Assembly: GCF_018070025.1 (NCBI RefSeq)
Contig: NZ_JAGPYQ010000001.1
Coordinates: 7,936,001 to 8,000,000 of the forward strand
Origin: Streptomyces liliiviolaceus
GTDB lineage: Bacteria; Actinomycetota; Actinomycetes; Streptomycetales; Streptomycetaceae
Length of the DNA stretch: 64,000 nucleotides
Reading direction: 5' to 3'
How positions within the stretch are numbered: position 1 is the stretch's first letter; every line of letters begins with the position of its first letter. The position numbers and the translations under genes are program-made. Below, piece after piece: positions 55,019 through 64,000 of the stretch. The notes under the pieces are model-generated. The model ran no database searches and was not told the DNA's origin. It saw only the letters and a program-made list of their open reading frames with translations.

Positions 55019-55851
55019 CAGCGCGGGCAGAAGTAGCTGGACCGGTTCATCCACGGCCTGCGCCGCATCGCCGTGCCGCAGCGCCGGCACGGCTCGCCCT
55101 CACGTCCGTACGCGTCGAGCGAGCGGTCGAAGTAGCCCGACTCGCCGTTCACGTTGACGTAGAGGCTGTCGAAGCTGGTGCCGCCGACGGCGAGCGCCGC
55201 GTTCATCACATCCCGTACGTGGCCCAGGAGTTCGGCCGTGCGCGGGCGCGTGAACCCGGTGGTGGGGCGCTCGTAGTGGAGCCGCGCGCGCCACAGCGCC
55301 TCGTCCGCGTAGATGTTGCCGACACCGCTGATCAACGACTGGTCGAGCAGGGCGCGTTTGACGGTCGTGCGCCGGCGCCGCAGTGCCTGGTGGAACGCGT
55401 CGTCGTCGAACAGCGGGTCCAGGGGGTCGCGCGCGATGTGCGCGATGACGTCGGGGAGCCCGTCGGGCGAGGTCTCGTGCAGGGAGAGCCCGCCGAAGGT
55501 GCGCTGGTCGACGAAGCGGAGTTCCGTGCCGAGGTCGTCCTCGAACCGGACGCGGATGCGCAGGTGCTTCTCGTCGGCCGCGTCCTGCGGCTGGACGAGG
55601 AGCTGGCCGCTCATGCCGAGGTGGGCGAGCACGGCGGTCGCGGAGTCCGCGAGCGGCAGCCAGAGGTATTTGCCCCGGCGCTGGACGAGTCCGACGCGGT
55701 GCCCTTTGAGGCGGGCGCCGAAGTCCTCGCCGCCGGCGATGTGGCGGCGGACGGCTCGGGGGTGCAGGACCTGGGTGTCCGCGACGATGCGGCCGCTCAC
55801 CCAGCGTTCGAGGCCTCGCCGTACGACCTCGACCTCGGGCAGTTCTGGCAC
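54991..55851 (-). CDS. mutM: Formamidopyrimidine-DNA glycosylase (Fpg/MutM)
   Basis: A 286-residue base-excision repair enzyme for oxidised purines. The N-terminus [18 protein letters not shown] has the catalytic Pro1 and Glu2. [10 protein letters not shown] holds the conserved Lys, HLGMSGQL and [12 protein letters not shown] follow, and the C-terminal zinc finger is [11 protein letters not shown]...[10 protein letters not shown]. It is complete and follows rnc in the same direction. Confidence 0.96.
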   Translation of the reverse strand: MPELPEVEVVRRGLERWVSGRIVADTQVLHPRAVRRHIAGGEDFGARLKGHRVGLVQRRGKYLWLPLADSATAVLAHLGMSGQLLVQPQDAADEKHLRIRVRFEDDLGTELRFVDQRTFGGLSLHETSPDGLPDVIAHIARDPLDPLFDDDAFHQALRRRRTTVKRALLDQSLISGVGNIYADEALWRARLHYERPTTGFTRPRTAELLGHVRDVMNAALAVGGTSFDSLYVNVNGESGYFDRSLDAYGREGEPCRRCGTAMRRRPWMNRSSYFCPRCQRPPRAVS

Positions 55852-55908
55852 GGGCTCCTCCGGAGGGGGGCGGGTTCATGGTCGGGTGCGGGTCGGTGGG
55901 GGCTTGTC

Positions 55909-55970
55909 GCGCCGTTCCCCGCGCCCCTTAAAAGCGAAAGGCAAAGGATTGCGCCGTTCCCCGCGCCCCT
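55909..55970 (-). repeat. Two GC-rich mosaic repeat copies between rnc and mutM
   Basis: The core variant AGGGGCGCGGGGAACGGCGC is present on the minus strand at 55909-55928 and 55951-55970, followed by partial GGGGCGC copies. The arrangement resembles the four-copy cluster at 7651-7801. Confidence 0.9.
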
Positions 55971-56006
55971 GGATCGCGCCCCTAGAAGCGATAGAGAAAA
56001 GACTTC

Positions 56007-56033
56007 GCCCGCCCCCGTTCGTCGGGGGCGGGC
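56007..56033 (-). terminator. Terminator after rnc
   Basis: GCCCGCCCCC pairs perfectly with GGGGGCGGGC (10 bp, 7-base loop) 14 bases beyond the rnc stop, and on the minus strand is followed by TCTTTTCTC. It separates rnc from mutM. Confidence 0.87.
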
Positions 56034-56046
56034 AAAGGTGTTGGGT

Positions 56047-56922
56047 TCAGGCTGACGCCGGGTCGGTCGTGGGTGGGGAGGAGGCGTCGGGCGTCTCCTC
56101 CGTGACCTCGGCCGTCGGGGCGTCCAGCTCGGCGGTGGCGGCTGCCGCGGCACGTTCGTCCGCGGCGGAGCGGATGGCCCGCCAGGCGGACTCCGCGGCC
56201 TGCTGCTCCGCCTCCTTCTTGCTGCGGCCGGTGCCGGTGCCGTACGAGACGCCTCCGACGCGGGCAGCAGCAGTGAAGGTCTTCTCATGATCGGGGCCGG
56301 TCTCGGTGACCAGGTACTCGGGAACCCCGAGCCCCTCGGTCGCCGTGAGTTCCTGGAGACTGGTCTTCCAGTCCAGGCCCGCACCCAGATTCGAGGATTT
56401 CTCGATCAGGGGATCGAAGAGACGGTGGACGAGTTCGCCCGCCGCGTCCAGACCCTGGTCGAGATAGACAGCGCCGATCACCGCTTCGAGGGTGTCGGCG
56501 AGGATGGAAGCCTTGTCCCGGCCACCTGTGCCCTCTTCGCCCCGGCCGAGCCGGATGAAGGAGCCGAGGTCGAGCTCACGGCCCACCTCCGCAAGCGCAC
56601 GCGAGTTGACCACCGCGGCCCGCAACTTGGCCAGCTGGCCTTCGGGCAGGTCGGGGTGGGTGGTGTACAGCGTGTCCGTGACCACGAGGCCGAGTACGGA
56701 GTCCCCGAGGAACTCCAGACGCTCGTTGGTCGGCAGACCGCCGTTCTCGTACGCGTACGAACGGTGGGTCAGTGCACGCACCAGAAGGGCGGACTCAAGT
56801 TTGTACCCGAGCCGCCCTTCCAGAAGGGTGTGGGACGAGGCTGTGTTCTCCGCCTTTTTCTTGGCGCTGACTTCCGCCTTGGCGTCGTCCGCCTTCTTGG
56901 GGCTAGACACAGTGCCTCTCAC
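56047..56922 (-). CDS. rnc: Ribonuclease III
   Basis: A protein of about 291 residues. The RNase III domain has the signature [20 protein letters not shown] and [25 protein letters not shown] with the catalytic Asp and Glu. The double-stranded RNA-binding domain has [20 protein letters not shown] and [18 protein letters not shown] 35-residue acidic Ala/Thr-rich tail follows. In Streptomyces coelicolor rnc is absB, needed for normal antibiotic production. A GTG at 56922 is my choice; 56910 is an alternative. It follows rpmF. Confidence 0.95.
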   Translation of the reverse strand: MRGTVSSPKKADDAKAEVSAKKKAENTASSHTLLEGRLGYKLESALLVRALTHRSYAYENGGLPTNERLEFLGDSVLGLVVTDTLYTTHPDLPEGQLAKLRAAVVNSRALAEVGRELDLGSFIRLGRGEEGTGGRDKASILADTLEAVIGAVYLDQGLDAAGELVHRLFDPLIEKSSNLGAGLDWKTSLQELTATEGLGVPEYLVTETGPDHEKTFTAAARVGGVSYGTGTGRSKKEAEQQAAESAWRAIRSAADERAAAAATAELDAPTAEVTEETPDASSPPTTDPASA

Positions 56923-56929
56923 CAGCCGC

Positions 56930-57103
56930 TCAGACCTCGAGGACCTGGCGCTTGTTGTAGGTGCCACAAGCAGGGCACGCGATGTGCTGCAGCTTGGGCT
57001 CGTGGCAGCGCTCGCACGCAACCAGGTTGGGGACCGCAGCCTTCCACTGCGACCGGCGGTGGCGCGTGTTGCTGCGCGACATCTTCCGCTTCGGAACAGC
57101 CAC
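56930..57103 (-). CDS. rpmF: 50S ribosomal protein L32
   Basis: A 57-residue protein: [20 protein letters not shown] at the N-terminus and [28 protein letters not shown] with a CxxC...CxxC zinc site. It starts at a GTG two bases after the YceD gene's stop. The yceD-rpmF-rnc order is conserved in many bacteria. Confidence 0.97.
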   Translation of the reverse strand: MAVPKRKMSRSNTRHRRSQWKAAVPNLVACERCHEPKLQHIACPACGTYNKRQVLEV

Positions 57104-57105
57104 GG

Positions 57106-57759
57106 CTACTTCTCCTGCTTCTCGTCGGCGGGCGCTGATGGAAGCGCGCCGCCGCCCAACTCGTCCTTCTCGCCATCTTCGAGTGAACCGGCGAGTCCCT
57201 GCAGTGCCGCCCAACGGATGTCGACGGCGTCATGATGGTGGTCCGGGTCGTCCGCGAGCCGGGCTCCGCACTGGGAGCACAGACCCGGGCAGTCGTCCTG
57301 GCACACCGGCTGCATCGGCAGTGCGAGCACCACCGCATCACGCAGCACGGGTTCGAGGTCGAACAAGCCGTCCTCGACGAAGAGCGTGTCCTCGTCGTCC
57401 TCGGCGTCGTCGGCCGGCTCCGCTTTCACACGGCCCCGGTCGTCGGCGTCAGGGTACGAGAACATCTCCTGGAAATCCGTGTCGAGCTGCTGCTCGACCG
57501 GCTCCAGACACCTTACGCACTCCCCCTTGGCCAGTGCATGGGCGGTGCCTGTGACAAGCACCCCTTCCATGACCGACTCAAGACGGAGGTCGAGCTTCAC
57601 CGGGGCGCCTTCCGGCACTCCGATGACTCCCTGCAGACCGAGGTCCTTGGGAGCGTCGATCTCGCGGGTCAGGCGCTGGAGCGCACCGGGACGCCGGCCC
57701 AGCTCGTGTGTATCGAACACGAGAGGGTTGCGGTGGTCGAGGCGGGCGTTCAGAGCCAT
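57106..57759 (-). CDS. YceD family (DUF177) protein
   Basis: A 217-residue protein with [23 protein letters not shown] and [26 protein letters not shown], the conserved Cys features of YceD/DUF177. These proteins are encoded upstream of rpmF across bacteria; in plants and E. coli they are linked to 23S rRNA accumulation. The acidic C-terminal tail contains the sequence run [15 protein letters not shown]. Confidence 0.9.
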   Translation of the reverse strand: MALNARLDHRNPLVFDTHELGRRPGALQRLTREIDAPKDLGLQGVIGVPEGAPVKLDLRLESVMEGVLVTGTAHALAKGECVRCLEPVEQQLDTDFQEMFSYPDADDRGRVKAEPADDAEDDEDTLFVEDGLFDLEPVLRDAVVLALPMQPVCQDDCPGLCSQCGARLADDPDHHHDAVDIRWAALQGLAGSLEDGEKDELGGGALPSAPADEKQEK

Positions 57760-57919
57760 TCCTGCTTTCGATCTCGAAACTCGGGGTACTGCCCTCGGTG
57801 GTTCCCGGGCAGCGGTGATCGCGGACGTGCACACGACCGAAGAGCCAGGATACTGGACCTTTCGCTCTCGGCCCAATCCGGTGCCCGCGCCCCTCCCGGG
57901 GCCCCGCCGGGGCCTGTGG

Positions 57920-59014
57920 TCAGCGCCCCTGTTCGTACGCCCGCAGCTGCTCCGCGCTGATCATGGTGGTGTCGAAGAGACTGGTCTCGTCGAGCGCGTT
58001 CTCCTGCGGCTGGGGCGTCTGGGGAGCCTGGGCGTACGCCTGCTGCTGGCCGCTCTGGTCGTACGCGGTCTGCTGGTCGTACCCCTGCTGCGGGTAGGCG
58101 GCGTACGGGTCGGCGTTCTGCTGGTAGCCGTACCCGTCGTGCTGCGCGTACTGCTGTTGCTGGTAGCCGTACGGGTCGGCGGGCTGCTGCTGGTAGGCGT
58201 ACGCGTCCTGCTGTGCGTACTGCTGCTGGTGGGGCGGCTCCGCCGGGGGCTGGGGCTGGTCGGCGGCCCGGGGCCTGGCGGCCTGCTCGGGGATCTCCGC
58301 GAGGCCGTTCAGGTACTCGGCGTCGGTGGTGTGCTGCCCGGTCGGCCCGTCCTCGCCGAAGGCGCCCAGGTCGCCCAGGTCGTCGCTGGCGATCCGGCCG
58401 TGCAGCTTCTGCCGGCCGCGGCCCACCGCGTCCAGGGTCTTGGCGAGGACGGCCTCGAAGGCGCCGAGCTTCACGTCGACGTACTGGTCGGCGTTGTGGC
58501 GCAGGGTCTCCGGGTCGAGGCTGCGCTCGGGGGCGTCCTCGTCCTCGTAACCCTGCTCGTCCGTGCCGGGTCCGGTGCCGAGCAGTTTCTCGCGGCCGCG
58601 GCCGACCGAACCGAGGGTCTTGGTGAGCACGACCTCGAAGTTGGCGAGCTTGGAGTCGACGTACTCGTCGGCCTCGGCGCGGACGTCCTCGGCCTCCTTG
58701 CGGGCCTCGGCCAGGATCCGGTCGGCCTCGTTCTGCGAGCGGCGGGCGACCTCGGTGTCGGAGATCAGCGAGCCGCGCTCGGCGTGCGCGGACTCGACGA
58801 TCCGCTCGGCCTCCAGCCGGGCCTGCTCGACCATCTGCTCGCGGCCGCCGATCAACTCCTGGGCCTGGGCGAGAGAGCCGGGCAGCGCCTGGCGTACCTC
58901 TTCGAGCAGGGAGAGCAGTTCGGCGCGGTTGACCACGCACGAGGCCGACATGGGCATCGAACGGGCGCTGCCGACCGCGGAGACGATCTCATCGAGCTTC
59001 TTCTGCACGTCCAC
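57920..59014 (-). CDS. Coiled-coil protein with a duplicated helical segment (DivIVA-like or cell-division-like)
   Basis: A 364-residue protein. Residues 1-115 form a long coiled coil (NRAELLSLLEEVRQAL, QARLEAERIVESAHAE, ADRILAEARKEAEDVRAEADE). Residues 116-145 (EYVDSKLANFEVVLTKTLGS...) are repeated at 176-205 (QYVDVKLGAFEAVLAKTLDA...) exactly 60 residues later. The C-terminal 130 residues are rich in Gln, Tyr, Pro and Ala with irregular YxQQ repeats, probably disordered. It resembles actinobacterial proteins annotated as cell-division initiation proteins. No enzymatic motif is seen. It lies upstream of the YceD gene and downstream of coaD. Confidence 0.75.
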   Translation of the reverse strand: MDVQKKLDEIVSAVGSARSMPMSASCVVNRAELLSLLEEVRQALPGSLAQAQELIGGREQMVEQARLEAERIVESAHAERGSLISDTEVARRSQNEADRILAEARKEAEDVRAEADEYVDSKLANFEVVLTKTLGSVGRGREKLLGTGPGTDEQGYEDEDAPERSLDPETLRHNADQYVDVKLGAFEAVLAKTLDAVGRGRQKLHGRIASDDLGDLGAFGEDGPTGQHTTDAEYLNGLAEIPEQAARPRAADQPQPPAEPPHQQQYAQQDAYAYQQQPADPYGYQQQQYAQHDGYGYQQNADPYAAYPQQGYDQQTAYDQSGQQQAYAQAPQTPQPQENALDETSLFDTTMISAEQLRAYEQGR

Positions 59015-59107
59015 CGTGTGCTCGCCACTCTCTACAGCTGTGATGGAGACGGACGGTTCGACTGTACGACCACTCCAGCCCCGCCCGACACCGGATGCCG
59101 TAGTTGC

Positions 59108-59587
59108 TCAGTCCTTCTTGAGACGTTCCGTCAGGGCGCCGAGGACCAGCGGCGGAACCAGGTGGGAGACGTCTCCGCCCCAGGTCGCGACCTCCTTGAC
59201 GAGCGAGGAGGAGAGGAAGCTGTAGGTGGGGTTGGTCGGCACGAAGAGGGTCTCGACGCCGGAGAGGCCGTTGTTCATCTGCGCCATCTGCAGTTCGTAG
59301 TCGAAGTCGCTGACCGCGCGCAGGCCCTTCACGATGGCCGGGATGTCACGCTCCTTGCAGAAGTCGACGAGGAGGCCGTGGAAGGACTCCACCTCGACGT
59401 TCCCGAACTCCGCCGTGACCTGGCGGATCAGGTCGATGCGCTCCTCGATCTCGAAGAGGCCCTTCTTGGACTGGTTGATCATCACCGCGACGTGCACGAC
59501 GTCGTACAGCTTGGAGGCTCTGGCGATGATGTCGAGATGTCCGTTGGTAATCGGGTCGAACGACCCGGGACAGACGGCGCGGCGCAC
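59108..59587 (-). CDS. coaD: Phosphopantetheine adenylyltransferase
   Basis: A 159-residue enzyme of the fourth CoA synthesis step. [18 protein letters not shown] has the nucleotidyltransferase His motif (GHxxI). [25 protein letters not shown] is the conserved C-terminal part. GTG at 59587 is chosen because a GAGGGA site precedes it and it gives the family length; an ATG at 59617 is alternative. It follows rsmD, the usual order. Confidence 0.96.
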   Translation of the reverse strand: MRRAVCPGSFDPITNGHLDIIARASKLYDVVHVAVMINQSKKGLFEIEERIDLIRQVTAEFGNVEVESFHGLLVDFCKERDIPAIVKGLRAVSDFDYELQMAQMNNGLSGVETLFVPTNPTYSFLSSSLVKEVATWGGDVSHLVPPLVLGALTERLKKD

Positions 59588-59613
59588 TTCAGATCCCTCG
59601 CTCTCCGGTCCGG

Positions 59614-60201
59614 TCATCGTGCGTCTTCGCACGTAGAGGCGGCGCGACCGTACCAAAACGTTCCCTCGCCGTAGCGACGGGAGCGCAGTGCGTCAAAGCC
59701 GTCCGGCCATCTGAATTCGCCGCCTCTTGTACTGCGTTCAACGGTGACGAGCGCTTCGCCCGCGAGCCAGCCCCCCGCACGGAGTGTGAGCAGGATCTCG
59801 CGAAGATCGTCGTCCGTGACCGCGTACGGCGGATCGAGGAACACGAGGTCGTACGGGGCCTCCGGGGCGGCGGTACGGATGATCTGCTCCGCTTTGCCGG
59901 ACCTCACCTCGGCGCCGGGCAGGCCGAGCGTCTTCACGTTCTCCCGGATCGTGCGGGTGGCGCGGGCGTCGGCCTCCACGAGCAGGGTGTGTCCGGCGCC
60001 GCGGCTCAGCGCCTCCAGGCCGATGGCGCCCGAGCCGGCGTACAGGTCGAGGACGCGGTCGCCGTCCAGGGGGCCGCCGAGGAGGGACTGCCAGGTGGAG
60101 AAGAGTCCCTCGCGGGCGCGGTCGGAGGTGGGTCTCGTGCCGGTGCCGGGCGGGACCGCGAGGCGGCGTCCGCCTGCTGTGCCGGCGATCACGCGGGTCA
60201 T
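59614..60201 (-). CDS. rsmD: 16S rRNA (guanine(966)-N2)-methyltransferase RsmD
   Basis: A 195-residue methyltransferase. [18 protein letters not shown] and [17 protein letters not shown] are the N-terminal family signature, [20 protein letters not shown] is the SAM site, and [10 protein letters not shown] is the catalytic N6/N2 motif. It methylates G966 in 16S rRNA. Confidence 0.96.
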   Translation of the reverse strand: MTRVIAGTAGGRRLAVPPGTGTRPTSDRAREGLFSTWQSLLGGPLDGDRVLDLYAGSGAIGLEALSRGAGHTLLVEADARATRTIRENVKTLGLPGAEVRSGKAEQIIRTAAPEAPYDLVFLDPPYAVTDDDLREILLTLRAGGWLAGEALVTVERSTRGGEFRWPDGFDALRSRRYGEGTFWYGRAASTCEDAR

Positions 60202-60239
60202 CGCGGGTCCTTGCTGGAGGGGGTGGTCACGGGGTCAGT

Positions 60240-60420
60240 CTGGCAGGTGGGGGGTCCTTCGCACGGTGGGCGGGTGCGGGTCCGTCGCGGTTGCTCGCGC
60301 AGTTCCCCGCGCCCCTGAAGAAAGGCGGGGCTGCGCCCCCGCCTTTCTTCTTTCAGCCCGTCCGGCGTTTGAGGACGAGGCCGTTCAGGCCGACAGGGGG
60401 TCTGGGGGCGCAGCCCCCAG
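60240..60420. repeat. Mosaic GC-rich repeat modules between recG and rsmD
   Basis: The core is on the minus strand at 60297-60316. CAGCCCGTCCGGCGTTTGAG (60354-60373) on the plus strand is the same module as in the 45399-45472 palindrome. A CTGGGGGC-GCA-GCCCCCAG hairpin lies at 60402-60420. No gene is present in the 232-base gap. Confidence 0.9.
60317..60350 (-). terminator. Terminator after recG
   Basis: GAAGAAAGGCGGGG and CCCCGCCTTTCTTC form a perfect 14-bp stem with a 6-base loop, inside the repeat block between recG and rsmD. Confidence 0.8.
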
Positions 60421-60433
60421 GGGAAGGCGGCTC

Positions 60434-62644
60434 TCAGCCTTTGTCCAGGTACTGCTCTCTCTCCTCGTCCAGCAGCGCCTGGAGCGCCGTGCGCAGACCG
60501 GGAAGACCGTCGAGGTCCGGATCGGCGGCCACCACCGCCGTCGCCTCCTCGCGGGCCTCGGCGATGACGTCCTCGTCGTCGATGACCGCGAGCATCCGCA
60601 GCGACGTGCGGGCCCCGGACTGGGCCTGGCCGAGGACATCGCCCTCGCGCCGCTGTTCGAGGTCGATACGGGAGAGCTCGAAGCCGTCGAGGGTGGACGC
60701 CACCGAGGTCAGCCGCTGGCGGGCCGGGCTCGCCTCCGGCATCTCGGTGACGAGCAGGCACAGGCCCGCCGCGGAGCCACGGCCGACCCGGCCGCGCAGC
60801 TGGTGGAGCTGGGAGACGCCGAACCGGTCGGCGTCCATGATCACCATCGCGGTCGCGTTCGGCACGTTCACCCCGACCTCGATGACCGTCGTGGCGACCA
60901 GGACGTGGGTCTCACCGGCGGCGAAGCGCCGCATCACGGCGTCCTTGTCGTCCGGGGGCATGCGGCCGTGCAGCACCTCGACCTTGAGGCCCTGGAGCGG
61001 GCCCCTGGCGAGCTGGTCGGCGACCTCCAGGACGGCGAGGGGCGGCCGCTTCTCGGCCTCGTCCTCGGGCGACGGCTTCTTCTTCGACTTCTTCGGGTCG
61101 TCGTCCTCGTCGCCGATGCGGGGGCAGACCACGTACGCCTGATGGCCGTTCGACACCTCCTCGCGCACCCGCTCCCACGCGCGTGAGAGGAAGTGGGGCT
61201 TGTCGGCGGCCGGGACGACATGGCTGGCGATGGGCGAGCGCCCGGCGGGGAGCTGGTCCAGGACCGAGGTGTCCAGGTCGCCGAAGACGGTCATGGCGAC
61301 CGTGCGCGGGATGGGCGTGGCGGTCATCACCAGCAGGTGCGGGGGCTGTTTGCCCTTGCCGCGCAGGGCGTCGCGCTGTTCCACGCCGAACCGGTGCTGT
61401 TCGTCCACCACGACCAGGCCCAGGTCGTGGAACTGCACCTTGTCCTCGATCAGCGCGTGCGTGCCGATGACGAGTCCGGCCTCGCCGGTGACCAGGTCGA
61501 GCAGCGCCTGTCGGCGGCCGGCCGCGCCCATGGAACCGGTGAGCAGCACGACCTTCGTGGAGTCCTCGGCCCCGCCGAGCATCCCGCCCTCGGCCAGCTC
61601 CCCCATCATCTCGGTGATCGACCGGTGGTGCTGCTGGGCGAGCACCTCGGTGGGCGCGAGCATCGCGGCCTGTCCGCCGGCGTCGACCACGGCGAGCATG
61701 GCGCGCAGCGCCACCATCGTCTTCCCCGAACCGACCTCCCCCTGGAGCAGCCGGTGCATCGGGTGTTCCGTGGCCAGATCGTCGAAGATCTCCTTGGAGA
61801 CCTTCTGCTGGCCTTCCGTGAGGGTGAAGGGGAGCTTCGCGTCGAAGGCGGTCAGCAGGCCGTCCTGCTTGGGCTTCCTCGCCACCGCGGGCAGTTGGGA
61901 GTCGGCGTGGCGGCGGCGGGCCAGGGCCACCTGGAGGACGAAGGCCTCGTCCCACTTGAGGCGGGCGCGGGCGTCCTCGATGTCCGCCTTGGTGTGCGGG
62001 CGGTGGATCTTCAGCAGCGCCTCGGGCAGGGAGACCAGGCCCCGGCCCTCCTGGAGCGGCCCGGGCAGCGGGTCGACGGCCTCCTGGGCGCTCGGCAGGA
62101 CCGTCTGCACGGCCTTGGCGATCTTCCAGGACTCCAGTTTGGCGGTGGCGGGGTAGAGCGGGATCAGCGCTCCGGCCCAGGTGTCCACCGTCTCGTCCGC
62201 GTCCTCCCCGCGCAGCAGCTCGTAGGCCGGATGGGCCAGCTGGAGGCGGCGGTTGAAGACGGAGACCTTGCCGGAGAACAGCGCGCGGGTGCCGGGCAGG
62301 AGCTCCTTGTGGGGCTTGTGCACGCCGTTGCCGAAGAAGACCAGCTTGAGCCGGCCGCTGCCGTCCGTGATGGTCACTTCGAGGCGCTGGCCCTTGCCAC
62401 GGGGTGCCTTGGCCGAGGCGAAGGTGAGCAGACGGGCGTCGTCGACCTGGGCGACCACCGTCACGTGCTCGTCCATGGGCAGGTCGGCGAGGTGCGTGAG
62501 CTGCCCGCGCTCCTCGTATCTGCGCGGATAGTGGTGCAGCAGGTCGCCGACGGTGTGCAGGCCGAGATGCTCGGCCATCACCTTCGCGGTGGCGGGTCCG
62601 AGCACCTTCTTCAGTGGTTCTTCGAGCGCGGGCACGAGATCCAT
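60434..62644 (-). CDS. recG: ATP-dependent DNA helicase RecG
   Basis: A 736-residue helicase that reverses stalled forks and processes branched DNA. The N-terminal wedge/OB domain (LHHYPRRYEERGQLTHLADLP) is followed by helicase motifs: LLQGEVGSGKTMVALRAML (Walker A), VVVDEQHRFGVEQRDAL (Walker B DEQH), MTATPIPRTVAMTVFGDLD, and VEVLHGRMPPDDKDAVMRRF, TTVIEVGVNVPNA. ATG at 62644 is preceded by GGGGTGG; a GTG at 62665 is alternative. It is divergent from the Hsp90-family gene. Confidence 0.95.
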   Translation of the reverse strand: MDLVPALEEPLKKVLGPATAKVMAEHLGLHTVGDLLHHYPRRYEERGQLTHLADLPMDEHVTVVAQVDDARLLTFASAKAPRGKGQRLEVTITDGSGRLKLVFFGNGVHKPHKELLPGTRALFSGKVSVFNRRLQLAHPAYELLRGEDADETVDTWAGALIPLYPATAKLESWKIAKAVQTVLPSAQEAVDPLPGPLQEGRGLVSLPEALLKIHRPHTKADIEDARARLKWDEAFVLQVALARRRHADSQLPAVARKPKQDGLLTAFDAKLPFTLTEGQQKVSKEIFDDLATEHPMHRLLQGEVGSGKTMVALRAMLAVVDAGGQAAMLAPTEVLAQQHHRSITEMMGELAEGGMLGGAEDSTKVVLLTGSMGAAGRRQALLDLVTGEAGLVIGTHALIEDKVQFHDLGLVVVDEQHRFGVEQRDALRGKGKQPPHLLVMTATPIPRTVAMTVFGDLDTSVLDQLPAGRSPIASHVVPAADKPHFLSRAWERVREEVSNGHQAYVVCPRIGDEDDDPKKSKKKPSPEDEAEKRPPLAVLEVADQLARGPLQGLKVEVLHGRMPPDDKDAVMRRFAAGETHVLVATTVIEVGVNVPNATAMVIMDADRFGVSQLHQLRGRVGRGSAAGLCLLVTEMPEASPARQRLTSVASTLDGFELSRIDLEQRREGDVLGQAQSGARTSLRMLAVIDDEDVIAEAREEATAVVAADPDLDGLPGLRTALQALLDEEREQYLDKG

Positions 62645-62807
62645 TGCACACCACCCCACTGACAATGCCGTATACGTACCGGAAATCCCCTGGTCAGACG
62701 GCTCGTTCCGGCCCTAGGATGTCGCCCTCCGGCACTGTTCGCGGTCGCCTCGTCACGGGACCGCCCGACCCCGCGCCGTCGCACGTCCCCCCACCGGCGC
62801 AGCGACG

Positions 62808-64000
62808 ATGGACTCCCAGACCTCACAGCCGTCCCAGGCATCCCAGTCACCTCATTCGTTCCAGGTCGACCTGCGCGGCCTCGTGGACCTTCTCTCCCAC
62901 CACCTCTACTCCAGTCCCAAGGTCTATCTGCGCGAACTGCTGCAGAACGCCGTGGACGCGATCACCGCCCGGCGTGCCGAGCAGCCGGACGCACCCGCCC
63001 TGGTGCGGCTGTTCGCCGAGGACGGCACCCTGCGCGTGGAGGATTCCGGGATCGGCCTCACCGAGGAGGACGTGCACAGCCTCCTGGCGACCATCGGCCG
63101 CAGTTCCAAGCGGGCGGAAGGCCTGGAATCGGCCCGTTCCGACTTCCTGGGCCAGTTCGGTATCGGCCTGCTCGCCTGCTTCGTGGTGGCCGAGCGCATC
63201 CGGGTGGTCAGCCGCAGCGCGCGTACGCCCGACGCACCGCCCGTGGAGTGGACGGCGAGCGACGACGGCTCGTACCGGGTCCGTACGCTGCCGCCCGGGG
63301 CCCGTGCCGAACCGGGCACCACCGTGTACCTGGAGGCCCGTCCGGGCGCCGCCGACTGGCTGGCCGGGGAGCGGGTGCTGGCGCTGGCCCGGGACTTCGG
63401 TTCGCTGCTGCCGTACGACGTCCGGGTGGGCGACGAGGCCGTGACGGATCTGCCGGCGCCCTGGGACCGCTCGTATCCCGGTCCGGCCGCCCGGCGGGTC
63501 GCCCTGGCCCGGCACTGCCACGACCTGTTCGGCTTCACCCCGCTGGACTCGATCGAGCTGAACGTGCCGCTGGCCGGGATCCGCGGAGTGGCGTACGTGC
63601 TGCCGTCCGCGGTCAGCCCCGCACAGCGCGCCGGGCATCGCGTCCACCTGAAGGGCATGCTGCTCACCGAGCGGGCCGAACAGCTGCTGCCCGACTGGGC
63701 GTTCTTCGTGCGCTGCGTCCTGGACACGGACAGCCTGCGGCCCACCGCGTCCCGGGAGTCGCTGTACGAGGACGAGACCCTGGCGGGCGTACGGGAGGCG
63801 CTCGGCGAGCGGATCCGGACCTGGCTGACGGGGCTCGCGGCCGGGGATCCGGAGCGGCTCGCCGCCTTCCTGTCCGTGCACCACCTGGGGGTGAAGTCCC
63901 TGGCGCGGCACGACGGCGAGATGCTGCGCACGATGCTGCCGTGGCTGCCGTTCGAGACCACCGACGGACGGCTGTCCCTGGAGGAGTTCGCGCAGCGGCA
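62808..64000 (+). CDS. Hsp90-family (HtpG-like) protein, N-terminal part
   Basis: The frame is open from an ATG at 62808 to the window edge, 397 codons; the C-terminus is missing. SPKVYLRELLQNAVDAITARR has the GHKL ATPase Glu and Asn, RVEDSGIGLTEEDVHSLLATIG has the Asp-x-Gly box, and FLGQFGIGLLACFVVAERIRV has the lid Gly motif. A middle domain follows with LNVPLAGIRGVAYVLP and RPTASRESLYEDE. The sequence is divergent from classical HtpG, and such Streptomyces proteins are usually called Hsp90-family chaperone-like. The start has no strong ribosome binding site. Confidence 0.87.
   Translation, partial: MDSQTSQPSQASQSPHSFQVDLRGLVDLLSHHLYSSPKVYLRELLQNAVDAITARRAEQPDAPALVRLFAEDGTLRVEDSGIGLTEEDVHSLLATIGRSSKRAEGLESARSDFLGQFGIGLLACFVVAERIRVVSRSARTPDAPPVEWTASDDGSYRVRTLPPGARAEPGTTVYLEARPGAADWLAGERVLALARDFGSLLPYDVRVGDEAVTDLPAPWDRSYPGPAARRVALARHCHDLFGFTPLDSIELNVPLAGIRGVAYVLPSAVSPAQRAGHRVHLKGMLLTERAEQLLPDWAFFVRCVLDTDSLRPTASRESLYEDETLAGVREALGERIRTWLTGLAAGDPERLAAFLSVHHLGVKSLARHDGEMLRTMLPWLPFETTDGRLSLEEFAQR

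Overview
This window is a high-GC chromosome segment whose gene content and order identify a Streptomyces (or very close relative). Diagnostic genes are the sporulation sigma factor gene whiG, the differentiation repressor nsdA, four signal peptidase genes in tandem after rplS, the glucose permease glcP, RNase III (rnc, known as absB in Streptomyces) and the amtB-glnK-glnD nitrogen operon. Nearly all of it is conserved core chromosome. I see no insertion sequence, prophage, CRISPR array or biosynthetic cluster.

Layout, left to right. 1-2593: the start of an aldehyde dehydrogenase gene faces an Lrp-type regulator and a class III aminotransferase gene, probably putrescine/GABA-type amine catabolism. 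2867-7552: an unusual ABC ATPase/permease pair, a VOC protein, a LOG-family protein and an LAXTG surface protein. 7991-12000: a thiamine ABC importer (thiB, thiP, thiQ) behind a TPP riboswitch. 12095-13995: rlmN, a DUF6233 gene and a small partner. 14035-18806: rpsB, tsf, pyrH, frr and cdsA read leftward (translation, UMP kinase, phospholipid synthesis). 19088-21529: an M23 peptidase, a TetR regulator and whiG. 21808-25482: dprA, yifB, yraN and a DUF2469 gene. 25538-32246: the rpsP-khpA-rimM-trmD-rplS translation cluster runs into sipW, sipX, sipY, sipZ and a Nudix gene.

32577-46600: an SprT-like protein, a methyltransferase, ffh, glnD, glnK, amtB and nsdA, a stand-alone Prim-Pol protein, ftsY and a luciferase-type monooxygenase. 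Both halves of the SRP targeting system (ffh, ftsY) lie here. 46705-62644: glcP, smc, a 67-residue coiled-coil protein, acylphosphatase, a CAP-domain protein, an HxlR regulator, mutM, rnc, rpmF, a YceD protein, a duplicated coiled-coil protein, coaD, rsmD and recG. The window ends inside an Hsp90-family gene.

The most interesting signals are non-coding. One mosaic GC-rich repeat family has ten copies of a 20-bp core; one copy lies in frame inside the ABC permease gene. Related modules form a 31-bp perfect hairpin between the divergent ftsY and monooxygenase genes. Others are four 16-bp tandem repeats ahead of the TPP riboswitch, paired palindromes ahead of glcP, a GlnR-like box ahead of amtB, and a degenerate tRNA-like sequence next to the smc region. 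All calls rest on reading the sequence and remembered family features; no searches were run.
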